64,000 nucleotides of DNA from Rikenella sp031549665 (GTDB lineage: Bacteria > Bacteroidota > Bacteroidia > Bacteroidales > Rikenellaceae). Below the pieces are notes generated by a model. That model had not been told where the DNA came from. It ran no database searches and saw nothing but the letters and a program-made list of their open reading frames with translations. Numbering within the stretch: position 1 is the first letter of the stretch; the number at the start of each line of letters is the position of its first letter. The DNA is taken from positions 186,001-250,000 of the forward strand of contig JAVBPJ010000001.1 in NCBI GenBank assembly GCA_031549665.1. Reading direction: 5' to 3'. Below, piece after piece: positions 8,422 through 16,813 of this stretch. The position numbers and the translations under genes are program-made.

Positions 8422-10110
8422 TTATTTGCGTTCTGTGTCTTGCGAGGTAAGAATGTGTGTGTATTGCGAGGGGTTGCGGAGCAGCCCGACGGTTTGTTTG
8501 ATGCAGGGATCGTTTTTCAACCCGTACCGGATGGCGCCGCCGTTGTAGTACCAGCGCAACAAAATTTCGGCGGTGAGCTCTTCCTTGATCTCGGGGGCGA
8601 AGGTGGCCAGTTCGGTCGATTTGTCTTCGCGGATTTTTTCGGCGATCGCGGCCAGTTCGGCTTCGATGCGCGAGGCGTATTTTTCCCGTTCGGCGCTTTT
8701 GCGCAGTTCGTTGAGCCGCAGCTCGGTGGCGGACTCGAATTCGATGGGCTTGTCGGCCATGAAGGCGACAAAACGGGCGTAGATCGAGTCGCCGACTTCG
8801 AACCGCTCGACGGGTTGCGGCGCGTGGGTAACGGCGTATTGGTTGGCGAAGTCGTCGATGTAGCCGTACCCCCGCAGGATCGAGGTGAACTTGGCGTAGT
8901 ATTGGGGGGCGAGTTTCAGGTCGGGTACGATGCCTCCTCCGTCGTACACTTTCCGTCCGGCGGTGGTTTTGAATTCGCGGATCAGCGAATCGGGAATGTG
9001 TCCCACGCTTCCGTCTTCGTTGCGGTGGGCGTAGTCGAGGGCCTGGATGCAGCGGCCGCTGGGGATGTAGTACTTGGCCGTGGTGATTTTGACGTAGGCG
9101 TCCTTGGCCACGGGACGGGTGGTTTGCACGAGTCCTTTTCCGAAGCTGCGTTGCCCTACGATCACGGCGCGGTCGAGGTCTTGCAGGGCGCCGGCCACGA
9201 TCTCGCTGGCCGAGGCCGACGAGCTGTTGATCAGCACCGCCAGGGGCAGCGTGGGTTCGAGGGGGGCGGAGGTGGTTTTGTACTCGCTGTTCATGGCCTC
9301 CACTTTGCCGCGAATCGATACCACGCCGGTTCCTTTCGGTACGAAGAGGCTGACCACGCGCACGGCCTCGCCCAGGATCCCGCCGCCATTGTTGCGCAGG
9401 TCGAGGATCAGGCCGCCGAGCCGTCCCGAGTGTTTCAATTCGGCAAGCGCCTTCCGCACTTCGGCCGAGCAGTTTTCGGTGAACGAGTCCAGGCGGATGT
9501 ACCCCACCGAATCGCTCACCCATCCGTAGTAGGGAACGGCCGGAATGCTGATCTTTTCACGGGTGATCGGTACGCTCAGGGTTTGGGCGGTGTCGGCGAT
9601 GGGAACAATGCCCAGGGTCAGCTTGGTGCCGGGTTGTCCGCGCAGCAGGTTGCTTACCTGGGACGTAGTTTTGTCGCGCATCGAGGCGCCGTCGATCGAA
9701 ACAATCCGGTCGCCGGCCCTGAGTCCGGCCCGGTCGGCGGGGGTGTTCCGGTAGGGTTCGGCGATCTCCACCCACGGGGCGCGCTGGCGGATGACGGCTC
9801 CGATACCGGCGTACTTGCCGGTGGTCATCGACTCGAAATCTTCCGATTCGGAGGCGGGGATGTATTCGGTGTAGGGATCCAGCCCTTCGAGCATCGCTCC
9901 GGCGGCCTCTTCGACCATGCGGTCGGGTTGGGTCGAGTCGACGTAAAGCAGGTTGACCTCTTTAAAGATGTTGAAAAAGGTTTGCATCGCCTGGCCCGTA
10001 CGCAGGTCGGAGGCCTGTGCGGACGGAGCGGCCGCGGGCGTCTGAGGCTTCTTGGCCTGCGCCCCTGCCGCCAGCAGGGCGGTTGCAAACAGCAAACAGA
10101 GAATCCGCAT
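8422..10110 (-). CDS. C-terminal processing protease, family S41
   Basis: A 562-aa secreted or periplasmic serine protease. It has a Sec signal peptide (1-19), a PDZ domain (about 95-180) and an S41 core with the Ser/Lys dyad: SASASEI with Ser300 as likely nucleophile and RSFGKG with Lys325, the 25-residue spacing of the CtpA/Prc family. A further region of about 200 residues follows the core. Such proteases remove C-terminal tails or degrade envelope proteins. It lies between a small membrane protein (4 nt upstream) and leuS (2 nt downstream), which fits a single transcript. Confidence 0.93.
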   Translation of the reverse strand: MRILCLLFATALLAAGAQAKKPQTPAAAPSAQASDLRTGQAMQTFFNIFKEVNLLYVDSTQPDRMVEEAAGAMLEGLDPYTEYIPASESEDFESMTTGKYAGIGAVIRQRAPWVEIAEPYRNTPADRAGLRAGDRIVSIDGASMRDKTTSQVSNLLRGQPGTKLTLGIVPIADTAQTLSVPITREKISIPAVPYYGWVSDSVGYIRLDSFTENCSAEVRKALAELKHSGRLGGLILDLRNNGGGILGEAVRVVSLFVPKGTGVVSIRGKVEAMNSEYKTTSAPLEPTLPLAVLINSSSASASEIVAGALQDLDRAVIVGQRSFGKGLVQTTRPVAKDAYVKITTAKYYIPSGRCIQALDYAHRNEDGSVGHIPDSLIREFKTTAGRKVYDGGGIVPDLKLAPQYYAKFTSILRGYGYIDDFANQYAVTHAPQPVERFEVGDSIYARFVAFMADKPIEFESATELRLNELRKSAEREKYASRIEAELAAIAEKIREDKSTELATFAPEIKEELTAEILLRWYYNGGAIRYGLKNDPCIKQTVGLLRNPSQYTHILTSQDTERK

Positions 10111-10114
10111 CGTG

Positions 10115-10567
10115 CTATTTGATGTAGGTTTTCATCCGGAAGAGCGCCTTGGTTACTTCGCCGCGCGGCCCTTCGATGATCGAGGTCCCGGTGGCCGAAG
10201 TGGAGATGTAGATCTCGCCCTCGTAGAGCTGCATCAGTTTCTTGATCGGCGTAACGGGGTCGAAACGCATCACTTTCGTGTCGCCCGTGTCGGAACGTTT
10301 GTAGCCGCACAGGGTCATGATTTGCTCCACTTGCTCGACTTTTTGGGTAGCGTCGAAAAACAGGCCCCGCTTGACGAATCCAAAGAAGGGATAGAGCAGC
10401 GCGAAACCGACGATCACGCAGGGCATCATCCAGCCGCGTTCGCCCCAGAAAACGTCGACCAGGCGGAGGTGGCTGTATCCCGTTGCACGCAACAGAAGGA
10501 AGATCAGCAGGAAAAGCACGACAAGGTAAAGGGCGTATTTCGATACGCGGAGCAGGTATTTTTTCAT
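10115..10567 (-). CDS. conserved small membrane protein, function unknown
   Basis: A 150-aa protein that I do not recognise beyond its general type. It shows two hydrophobic segments (about 10-27 and 47-64) separated by a short loop, then a soluble C-terminal domain of about 85 residues (DATQKVEQVEQIMTLCGYKR, and ISTSATGTSII). The start MKKYLLRV is 4 nt from the recN stop, and its stop is 4 nt from the S41 protease start, so it is almost certainly cotranscribed with both. Such membrane proteins occur in Bacteroidota, but no role can be assigned from sequence. Confidence 0.75.
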   Translation of the reverse strand: MKKYLLRVSKYALYLVVLFLLIFLLLRATGYSHLRLVDVFWGERGWMMPCVIVGFALLYPFFGFVKRGLFFDATQKVEQVEQIMTLCGYKRSDTGDTKVMRFDPVTPIKKLMQLYEGEIYISTSATGTSIIEGPRGEVTKALFRMKTYIK

Positions 10568-10571
10568 GGCG

Positions 10572-12221
10572 TTAATGGTTTTTCAAAAGTTCGAGGGCCT
10601 GACGGCGCGCGGCTTCGGTAACGTTGCTGCCGCTGAGCATGGCGGCGATCTGTTCGAGGCGCTCGTCGGGGGCCAGTTTGCGGATTTGGGTGCCGCGTTG
10701 TTCGTTTTTTTCGACGTGGTAGTGGTGCGCCCCTTTGGCGGCCACTTGCGGCAGGTGGGTGATGTTGACCACTTGCATCGACGCGCCCATGGCGGCGATG
10801 ATCTCGCCCATGCGGTCGGCCACACGGCCCGATACGCCGGTGTCGATTTCGTCGAAAATAATGGTGGGAAGCTGGGCGTTGCGGGCGATCAGTTCTTTGA
10901 GGCTGAGCATCACGCGGGAGAGTTCGCCGCCCGAGGCCACCTGTTCGATGGGCTGCGGGGCGCTGCCGGCGTTGGCGCTGAAAAGCAGCGAGATCCGGTC
11001 GCGGCCCGTTGCCGAAAGCCGTTCGAGCGGGGTGATCTGCACGCGAAACTGCACCTGTTTGATGCCGAGCGACTCGAGGGTTTCGGACACATGGCGCTCG
11101 ATGCGCGGAGCGGCTGCCTGGCGGGCTGCGGTGATTTTGTCGGCCTGTGCGGTAACCTCTTTTTCGATCCGACCGATTTCCGCCCGCAGGGTCTCGATCT
11201 GTTGGTCGGCGTGGTCGATTCCCTGGAGTTTTCCGTCCAGTTCTTGTTGCAGGGCCAACAGGTCGTCAGCGTTTTCGAGGCGGTGCCGCTGGCACAGGGC
11301 GTAGATGGTGTCGAGCCGTTGGGTGATTTGTTCCAATTGCGGCGGGTCGATCGGGATTTGGTCGCGGCGGCTGGCGCACTCCTCAGCCAGGTCTTTGAGT
11401 TCGAGGTAGCTGCTCTGCATCCGTTCGGCCAACTCCCGGGCCTGGGGGTAGTGATCGGTGATTTTGCCCAACAGCCCGGAAAGCGTCTTGACGGTGGCGT
11501 TCACGCCCCGTTCGTCGTCGGTAAGGGTCGAGCAGCAGCCGTCGAGGGTTTGGGCGATCTCTTCGGCATGAGCGAGCAACTCCTGACGGACTTCGAGTTC
11601 GGCGGCCTCTCCCGCCTGCAGCCGCAGGGCGCTGATCTGGTCGAACTGGTGTTGCAGGTAGTCGCGCTCCTTGAGGGCTTCGGCGGCCTGCTGTTCAGCC
11701 CGGGCCAGTTCGCTGCGCAGCCCCGTGAGCCGTTTGTAGCGCAGGGCATAGTCGGCCACGGCGGCGGTTTGTCCGGCCACGGTGTCGATCAGGTGGGTCT
11801 GAAAATGGGCGGCTCCCAAAAGCAGGGTCTGGTGCTGGGAGTGGATGTCGATCAGGCGTTCGCTCAGCTCTTTCAGCAGGCCGAGCGTTACGGGCAGGTC
11901 GTCGATGTAGGCGCGGCTCTTGCCGCCGGCCCCCACCACGCGGCGGATGGTAACGACGGGTTGGTAGTCGAGGTCGTTTTCGGCGAAAAAGGGTTCGAGT
12001 CCATAGCCGTCGATCTCGAAGGCGGCCTCCACCACGCAGTTGGCCTGTCCGTTGGCCGCGCAACCGGCCTCGGCTTTGGCGCCGCTGAGCAGGCCGATGG
12101 CGCCGAGCAGGATCGATTTTCCGGCACCGGTTTCGCCGGTGATGGTATTCAGGCCCCGGTCGAAGCGGATGTCCAGCGCTTCGATGATGGCGTAGTTCTC
12201 GATCCGCAGTTCCCTGAGCAT
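10572..12221 (-). CDS. recN: DNA repair protein RecN
   Basis: A 549-aa SMC-like ATPase involved in double-strand break repair. Walker A is GETGAGKS (29-36), the middle (about 150-370) is predicted coiled coil rich in E, Q, R and A, the ABC signature lies in ASGGELSRVMLSLK, and Walker B is IIFDEIDTGVSG. The order head, coil and head is that of RecN. The ATG directly abuts the coaBC stop with no spacer, which suggests coupled translation. The coaBC-recN neighbourhood is common in Bacteroidota. Confidence 0.96.
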   Translation of the reverse strand: MLRELRIENYAIIEALDIRFDRGLNTITGETGAGKSILLGAIGLLSGAKAEAGCAANGQANCVVEAAFEIDGYGLEPFFAENDLDYQPVVTIRRVVGAGGKSRAYIDDLPVTLGLLKELSERLIDIHSQHQTLLLGAAHFQTHLIDTVAGQTAAVADYALRYKRLTGLRSELARAEQQAAEALKERDYLQHQFDQISALRLQAGEAAELEVRQELLAHAEEIAQTLDGCCSTLTDDERGVNATVKTLSGLLGKITDHYPQARELAERMQSSYLELKDLAEECASRRDQIPIDPPQLEQITQRLDTIYALCQRHRLENADDLLALQQELDGKLQGIDHADQQIETLRAEIGRIEKEVTAQADKITAARQAAAPRIERHVSETLESLGIKQVQFRVQITPLERLSATGRDRISLLFSANAGSAPQPIEQVASGGELSRVMLSLKELIARNAQLPTIIFDEIDTGVSGRVADRMGEIIAAMGASMQVVNITHLPQVAAKGAHHYHVEKNEQRGTQIRKLAPDERLEQIAAMLSGSNVTEAARRQALELLKNH

Positions 12222-13427
12222 CTATTTTTGAATTTGCCGGCTTAGGTATTCCACGATGTCGCAGGCCACTTCGCGCTTGCATTTCAGCGGAAAGTGGCGC
12301 GCTCCGTCGGCATCGAGCAGGGTGATTTGGTTGGTGTGGGCGCCGAATCCGGCTCCCGGGTCGCTCAACGAGTTGAGTACAATGGCGTCGAGGTGCTTTT
12401 GGTGCAACTTTCGGGTTGCGTGTTCCAGCCCGTTTTCACTCTCGAGGGCGAATCCCAGTAAAAATTGGCCGGGACGTTTCCGTGCGCCGAGGGTGGCCGC
12501 AATGTCGACGGTGGGCCGAAGTTCGAGGGTCATCCCCTGGCCTGCGGTGTGTTTGATTTTCCGAGCGGCGGGGTGTGCCGGGGTGTAGTCGGCCACGGCG
12601 GCGCAGAACAGGGCGAGGTCGGCCTCGGGAAAGAGGGCCTCGCAGGCTTTGAACATTTCGGCTGCGCTCGGGGCGTCGACCCGTTCGATCCGTTCGGGGT
12701 AGCGCAACGCGGCGGTGGCGGCTCCGCTTACCAGCGTTACCCGGGCTCCGCGGCGGGCCAGTTCGTCGGCCAGGGCGTAGCCCATCGTGCCGGTCGAGTC
12801 GTTGCTGAGGTAGCGCACGGGGTCGATCCGCTCGACGGTGGCTCCGGCGGTAACGAGTACCCGCTTCCCTGCCAGCGGGCCGCTGGGAACGAGCAGCTCG
12901 CACAACCGGGCGACGATCGCCTCGGGTTCTTCCATCCGTCCGGCGCCGACCAGTCCGCTGGCCAGTTCGCCCGTGGCGGGTTCGATCACGTGTACGCCCA
13001 GACTCCGCAGTTTGGCCAGATTGGCCTGGGTCGATGGGTGGCGGTACATGTCGAGGTCCATGGCCGGAGCGACGCTCACCCCGCAACGGGCCGACAGGTA
13101 GGTGCACAGCAGCAGGTTGTCGGCCGTGCCTGCGGCCATTCTGGCCAGGGTGTTGGCGGTGGCGGGGGCGATCAGGTAGTGGTCGGCCCATTCGCCGAGC
13201 CGCACGTGCGAGTTCCAGGCGCCGTTCGTGGGGTCGAAGTTGTCGACCAGCACGGGGTGTTTGCAAAGGGTGGCCAGGGTCAACGGGGTGATGAAGTCGC
13301 GGGCGGCGGCGCTCATCACCACGCGTACTTCGGCCCCCTCTTTGACCAGGTGCCTAACGAGCATAGCAGCCTTGTAGGCTGCTATGCTCCCGGTAACACC
13401 TACGAGTATGTGTTTTCCTTGCAACAT
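12222..13427 (-). CDS. coaBC: bifunctional phosphopantothenoylcysteine decarboxylase / phosphopantothenate-cysteine ligase
   Basis: A 401-aa coenzyme A biosynthesis enzyme. The N-terminal CoaC flavoprotein domain (about 1-180) shows VGVTGSIAAYKAA, the catalytic His in NSHVRLGEWAD, PAMDLDM (usually PAMN) and a GAGRM loop. The C-terminal CoaB domain (about 190-400) shows LVTAGATVERIDPVRYLSND and the CAAVADYTP segment. It ends in TAG directly before recN and starts 19 nt after rpoZ. The start MLQGKHILVGVTG agrees with the family. Confidence 0.96.
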   Translation of the reverse strand: MLQGKHILVGVTGSIAAYKAAMLVRHLVKEGAEVRVVMSAAARDFITPLTLATLCKHPVLVDNFDPTNGAWNSHVRLGEWADHYLIAPATANTLARMAAGTADNLLLCTYLSARCGVSVAPAMDLDMYRHPSTQANLAKLRSLGVHVIEPATGELASGLVGAGRMEEPEAIVARLCELLVPSGPLAGKRVLVTAGATVERIDPVRYLSNDSTGTMGYALADELARRGARVTLVSGAATAALRYPERIERVDAPSAAEMFKACEALFPEADLALFCAAVADYTPAHPAARKIKHTAGQGMTLELRPTVDIAATLGARKRPGQFLLGFALESENGLEHATRKLHQKHLDAIVLNSLSDPGAGFGAHTNQITLLDADGARHFPLKCKREVACDIVEYLSRQIQK

Positions 13428-13446
13428 GGGTATGTCGGCAGGGGGG

Positions 13447-13782
13447 TTATTCGTTTTCCTGCGGTGCGGGGGTGCGTTCGCGGTAGCCTACTTTGTCTTG
13501 CAGAAACTCCTGCGTGGCGATCAGGCTGGGCTTGGGAAGCCGTTCGTAGTAGCGCGAGATTTCGATCTGTTCGCGGTTTTCGAAGGTCTCTTCCAGGTTG
13601 TCGGCCGCGAACGAGAACTCGGACAGGCGGTTGTTGAGCTCGGTCTTGATCTCGGCGTTGATTTGGTTGGCACGCGCAGCGATGACGTTGATGCTTTGGT
13701 AGATGTTCCCGGTGGAAGCATCCAGTTCGCTCAGGGTGCGGGTGACGGTGTTGTTGGGGATGGCGGTGCTTGTCAGATCCAT
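13447..13782 (-). CDS. rpoZ: RNA polymerase omega subunit, Bacteroidota type
   Basis: A 111-aa protein of the Rpb6/omega family in its Bacteroidota form. The stretch STGNIYQSINVIAARANQI (about 23-41) carries the ARA(N/E)QI core that contacts the beta' C-terminus, and a mostly helical tail follows. It lies 5 nt after bamD and 19 nt before coaBC, the order commonly seen in this phylum, which strengthens the call for a protein whose sequence is otherwise poorly conserved. Confidence 0.88.
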   Translation of the reverse strand: MDLTSTAIPNNTVTRTLSELDASTGNIYQSINVIAARANQINAEIKTELNNRLSEFSFAADNLEETFENREQIEISRYYERLPKPSLIATQEFLQDKVGYRERTPAPQENE

Positions 13783-13787
13783 GGTAT

Positions 13788-14831
13788 TTAGTCGATTTTT
13801 TCTTCTCTTTTTTTCTCTTTCGGGTCGCTGATTCTCAGCTCCTTGGTGCTTGTCTTGATGCTTTGCTCTTCCTTTTTCAGGGTTTGTTGATTGGCCTTGA
13901 TTTGTTGCTTGATCGCGGCGCGTTCGGCGGCATCGGAGGTCTCTTTCAACTTCTCTTTTTGGGCCCGGATGCTCTCCTGCAGGGTCGATACGTCGATGCG
14001 GGTCTTTTCAATGTCGAGGGTGGTTTGCTTGTTGGCATCGATGTAGGCCTGCGAACTTTTGTACATTTTTTCAAGCTCCTGCACGTAGGACTCGCTGGCG
14101 GGGTATTCGCTCACGAAGTTGTAGTACGAGTCGACCATCTTCATGTAGCGGTCGATCTTGCTCTCGGGAACGCTGCGCTTGGCGTAGTTGTACCACGACT
14201 TGCAAATCAGGTACATCATCTCTTCGCGGTGCGGGTTCTCGGGATTTTCCTTCAGGGCGCTCCGCAGGGCGGTTACGGACGCGGGGTAGTTCCGCAGCTT
14301 GTAGTAAAGCGCCGCGTTGATGAATGATTTTTCGTAGAGTACCAGGTGCAGCTCTTCGATCATGGCCTGTATGTCGGCTTTTTTGACGGACTCGGGGTGG
14401 CGGTTCAGGTATTCGTTGAATGCGATGATCGCCTTGTGGGTCTCGGTCTGGTCGCGCTCGGGCATCGCCGACAGGTTGTAGTAACTCATGGCGTAGAGGT
14501 ACTCGGCTTCTTCGCCGAAGGCCGACCGGGAGTAGTGTTTACGGTAGGTGTCGAAAAAATCGCCGGCGGTGCGGTAGTCGCCGCTGTTGTAGTACGATTT
14601 GGCGGCGTAGAACAGCACGGTGTCGGCGCGGGGCGTGTTGTACAACGGCTCCATCACGCTGCCGAACAGGGCGATCGCCTTGGTGTATTTTTTCTCCTGG
14701 TAGTAACGGAGCGCTTCGGTGTATTTTTTATCGGTATTGTTGCTCCTCATCAATTCGCTGTACGAACTGCACGAACCCAGCAGGGTTGCCCCCAACAGGG
14801 AAGTGAAGAGGATGGAAAGGTGTTTTCTCAT
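13788..14831 (-). CDS. bamD: BamD-like outer-membrane assembly lipoprotein with a coiled-coil tail
   Basis: A 347-aa TPR lipoprotein. The signal peptide ends in LLGSC (lipobox Cys20), then TPR-like repeats run from about 35 to 260 (YTEALRYYQEKKYTKAIALF, YYNSGDYRTAGDFFDTY, FNEYLNRHPES), matching BamD/YfiO, which works with BamA in beta-barrel insertion. The start is the ATG 40 nt downstream of a full promoter; the reading frame is open upstream without coding character. Unusual is the C-terminal extension (about 265-347): a charged, alanine-poor coiled coil ending in a run of K, E and R, beyond the normal BamD fold. It heads the array rpoZ-coaBC-recN. Confidence 0.9.
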   Translation of the reverse strand: MRKHLSILFTSLLGATLLGSCSSYSELMRSNNTDKKYTEALRYYQEKKYTKAIALFGSVMEPLYNTPRADTVLFYAAKSYYNSGDYRTAGDFFDTYRKHYSRSAFGEEAEYLYAMSYYNLSAMPERDQTETHKAIIAFNEYLNRHPESVKKADIQAMIEELHLVLYEKSFINAALYYKLRNYPASVTALRSALKENPENPHREEMMYLICKSWYNYAKRSVPESKIDRYMKMVDSYYNFVSEYPASESYVQELEKMYKSSQAYIDANKQTTLDIEKTRIDVSTLQESIRAQKEKLKETSDAAERAAIKQQIKANQQTLKKEEQSIKTSTKELRISDPKEKKREEKID

Positions 14832-14870
14832 GGGCTGTTGCGGCGGGTGTAAACCGGACACACCGCGCCC

Positions 14871-14904
14871 GCAAAGGTAACGAATCTTTTCGGTTTTTGT
14901 CAAA
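14871..14904 (-). promoter_or_regulatory. promoter of the bamD-rpoZ-coaBC-recN array
   Basis: Minus-strand TTTG (-33) separated by 21 nt from TACCTTTGC (-7), the standard Bacteroidota arrangement and the most complete promoter of this type in the window. The predicted start of transcription is about 33 nt upstream of the bamD ATG. Confidence 0.82.
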
Positions 14905-15022
14905 CCGAATCCGGTGCATTTTTCCGCCCGCCCCGGACGGCGCGGCGCGGAGGGTTTGCGGCTCGAAGATCGGTTGCGTGCCGCGCTCCTTTTCGGGCAA
15001 ACGCCGCGCCTCCGAAAAGGGG

Positions 15023-15772
15023 CTATTTCCGCAGGGTGTAGTGCGCGTCGGCCTGCCGGGTGGGCATCACTTCGATGTCGTTGATGGTAACGTGCGGGGG
15101 CTGGGCCAGGATCCATTCGACGACCCGGGCGATGTCGTCGCCCGTCAGCGGGGTTACTCCGTCGTAGACGGCCTCGGCCCGCGGGGCGTCGCCGTGAAAA
15201 CGTACCAGCGAAAATTCGGTCGCCACCATGCCGGGCCTCACCTGGCTCACTTTAATCCCCTGTCCCAGCAGGTCGATCCGCATCCCTTCGCTCAGGGCCG
15301 CCACGGCGTGCTTCGAGGCGCAGTAGACCGCGCCGTTCTCGTAGGTTTGCCGCCCGGCGATCGAACCGACGTTGATGATGTGTCCTCCGCCCTGCGCCAC
15401 CATCAGCGGCGCGACGACCCGGGTAACGTACAGCAACCCCTTGACGTTGGTGTCGATCATGCGGTCCCAGTCGTCGGGGTTGCCCTGGTCGATGTGTTCG
15501 AGTCCGGCGGCCAGTCCGGCGTTGTTGACCAGCACGTCGATCGTTTGCCAGGGAGCGGGAAGCTGTGCGATGGTTTGTTCGACGGCGTAGCGGTCGCGCA
15601 CGTCGAAGTTGAGCAGCAGCACGTCCGTGCCGCTCAGCCGGCGTTTGAGGGCTTCGAGGCGGTGGCTGCGGCGGCCGGTCAGGATCAGGCGGTAACCGGC
15701 GGCGGCCAGTCGCAGGGCGGTGGCCTCGCCGATGCCCGATGTGGCGCCGGTGATAAGGGCGGTTCGACTCAT
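15023..15772 (-). CDS. SDR-family NAD(P)-dependent oxidoreductase
   Basis: A 249-aa classical short-chain dehydrogenase. The Rossmann motif TGATSGIG (8-15), the NNAG motif (83-86) and the catalytic Ser137, Tyr150 and Lys154 (YCASK) are all present. The closest well-known relatives would be YdfG-like 3-hydroxy acid / serine dehydrogenases, but the substrate cannot be decided from sequence. It starts 17 nt after the ndk stop and ends about 190 nt before the bamD start, so ndk and this gene are likely one unit. Confidence 0.9.
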   Translation of the reverse strand: MSRTALITGATSGIGEATALRLAAAGYRLILTGRRSHRLEALKRRLSGTDVLLLNFDVRDRYAVEQTIAQLPAPWQTIDVLVNNAGLAAGLEHIDQGNPDDWDRMIDTNVKGLLYVTRVVAPLMVAQGGGHIINVGSIAGRQTYENGAVYCASKHAVAALSEGMRIDLLGQGIKVSQVRPGMVATEFSLVRFHGDAPRAEAVYDGVTPLTGDDIARVVEWILAQPPHVTINDIEVMPTRQADAHYTLRK

Positions 15773-15789
15773 CGGAGGAGGGAGGGGGG

Positions 15790-16263
15790 TTAGTCGCTGT
15801 CGATTTGGTCCTCGGGCAGGGGAAGCTCGTAACGGGCTTCGATGATCTCGCGGTCGCCGAAGAAGAACGAGGCTTCCCAGGCGGCGTTGGCATCGCTGTC
15901 CGAGGCGTGGATGGCGTTGCGGGTCTTGCTGGCGGCAAATTGCTTGCGGATGGTGCCTTCGGCGGCCAGTTCGGGGTTGGTTTTGCCGATCAGGGTGCGG
16001 AATTCGCCCACGGCGTCGACGGCTCCCTCTTTTTCGAGTACGGCGGCGACGATGGGACCCGAGGTCATGAACAGGTGCAGGTTGCGGAAAAAGGGTTTCC
16101 CTTGGTGGATGTGGTAAAATTTTTCGGCATCGGAGCGGCTCAGGTAGGTCATCTTCAGGGCGATGATCCGGAATCCGGCCGCTTCGATTTGGGCGAGGAT
16201 CTGGCCGATGTTGTTTCCGCCTACCGAGTCGGGTTTGATGATGGTGAAGGTGCGGGTTCCCAT
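15790..16263 (-). CDS. ndk: nucleoside-diphosphate kinase
   Basis: A 157-aa enzyme that moves the gamma phosphate among nucleoside di- and triphosphates through a phosphohistidine. The active-site motif is NAIHASDS with His119 (more often NxxHGSDS), and the N-terminal FTIIKPDSV segment and the KPFF loop are present. It is slightly longer than the usual 140-150 residues because of an extra stretch near 95-115 and an acidic tail (LPEDQIDSD). A TACCTTTG element lies about 63 nt upstream. Confidence 0.96.
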   Translation of the reverse strand: MGTRTFTIIKPDSVGGNNIGQILAQIEAAGFRIIALKMTYLSRSDAEKFYHIHQGKPFFRNLHLFMTSGPIVAAVLEKEGAVDAVGEFRTLIGKTNPELAAEGTIRKQFAASKTRNAIHASDSDANAAWEASFFFGDREIIEARYELPLPEDQIDSD

Positions 16264-16325
16264 GGTGCTGAGAGGGTTTTGGTGCGTGGTTGTAAAAGGG
16301 TTGCGGGCAAATTCCGCGGGTTTTC

Positions 16326-16333
16326 CAAAGGTA
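16326..16333 (-). promoter_or_regulatory. -7 promoter element of ndk
   Basis: TACCTTTG on the minus strand, 62 nt upstream of ndk and just downstream of the terminator of the preceding gene. No -33 element is seen at the normal spacing. Confidence 0.6.
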
Positions 16334-16348
16334 GGATTTCTTTGCTAC

Positions 16349-16379
16349 AAAAAAAAGCCCTGCCGCGTGGGGCAGGGCT
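16349..16379 (-). terminator. terminator of the DUF3127 gene
   Basis: Minus-strand perfect hairpin AGCCCTGCC / GGCAGGGCT with a 6-nt loop, followed by an eight-base T run. It separates the DUF3127 gene from ndk. Confidence 0.88.
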
Positions 16380-16402
16380 CGAGGGGTCTTTCCCGAGGGG
16401 GG

Positions 16403-16774
16403 TTAGAATGGGAGGTCGTCGGCTTCGCCTGCGGAGGCTGCGGCGGCCGGAGCTTCCTGCGCGAAGGGGGCGTAACCGCTGGGGGCGGAGGCCGCGGGGG
16501 CGTTTCCTTCCAAACGGCTCATGCGCCATGCGCGTACTTCGGTGTACCAGCGGCCGTTACGCTCGCGCGACTCGATGTTGACGCTCAGTGCAACCCGATC
16601 GCCTGCCCGCAGGGCGGCGCCGTCGGCGGCGCGGTCGTTCCAGAATCCTACGCAAAGCTTGCGGCTGTATTCGCCGGGGAGGTCGAAAATGACTTCTTGC
16701 TTTTTCCATTCTCCGCGTGCGCTTTGGCCGGTGACCAACGGAAGGACGGTGTTGACGGTTACTTCAAAATCCAT
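16403..16774 (-). CDS. DUF3127 OB-fold protein with an SSB-like acidic tip
   Basis: A 123-aa protein of the DUF3127 family, with the family features GEWKKQEVIFDLPGEYSRK and ESRERNGRWYTEVRAW. The fold is probably an OB barrel (about 1-90). It then has a low-complexity alanine/proline linker (about 90-115) and ends in DDLPF, the same acidic-hydrophobic tip with which SSB recruits repair and replication proteins. This supports a single-strand DNA-binding role (inference). It is preceded by the cyclophilin gene on the same strand and followed by a strong terminator. Confidence 0.85.
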   Translation of the reverse strand: MDFEVTVNTVLPLVTGQSARGEWKKQEVIFDLPGEYSRKLCVGFWNDRAADGAALRAGDRVALSVNIESRERNGRWYTEVRAWRMSRLEGNAPAASAPSGYAPFAQEAPAAAASAGEADDLPF

Positions 16775-16813
16775 ACGTGTTGTTTTATTGGGGTGTGTGT
16801 ATTGGTTGCCGGG

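Noticed and set aside
8420..9523. Upstream extension of the leuS frame to about 1284 residues
   Set aside because: The extra part is R/P/H-rich, overlaps the S41 protease gene and has no similarity to leucyl-tRNA synthetase; the real start is at 8419.
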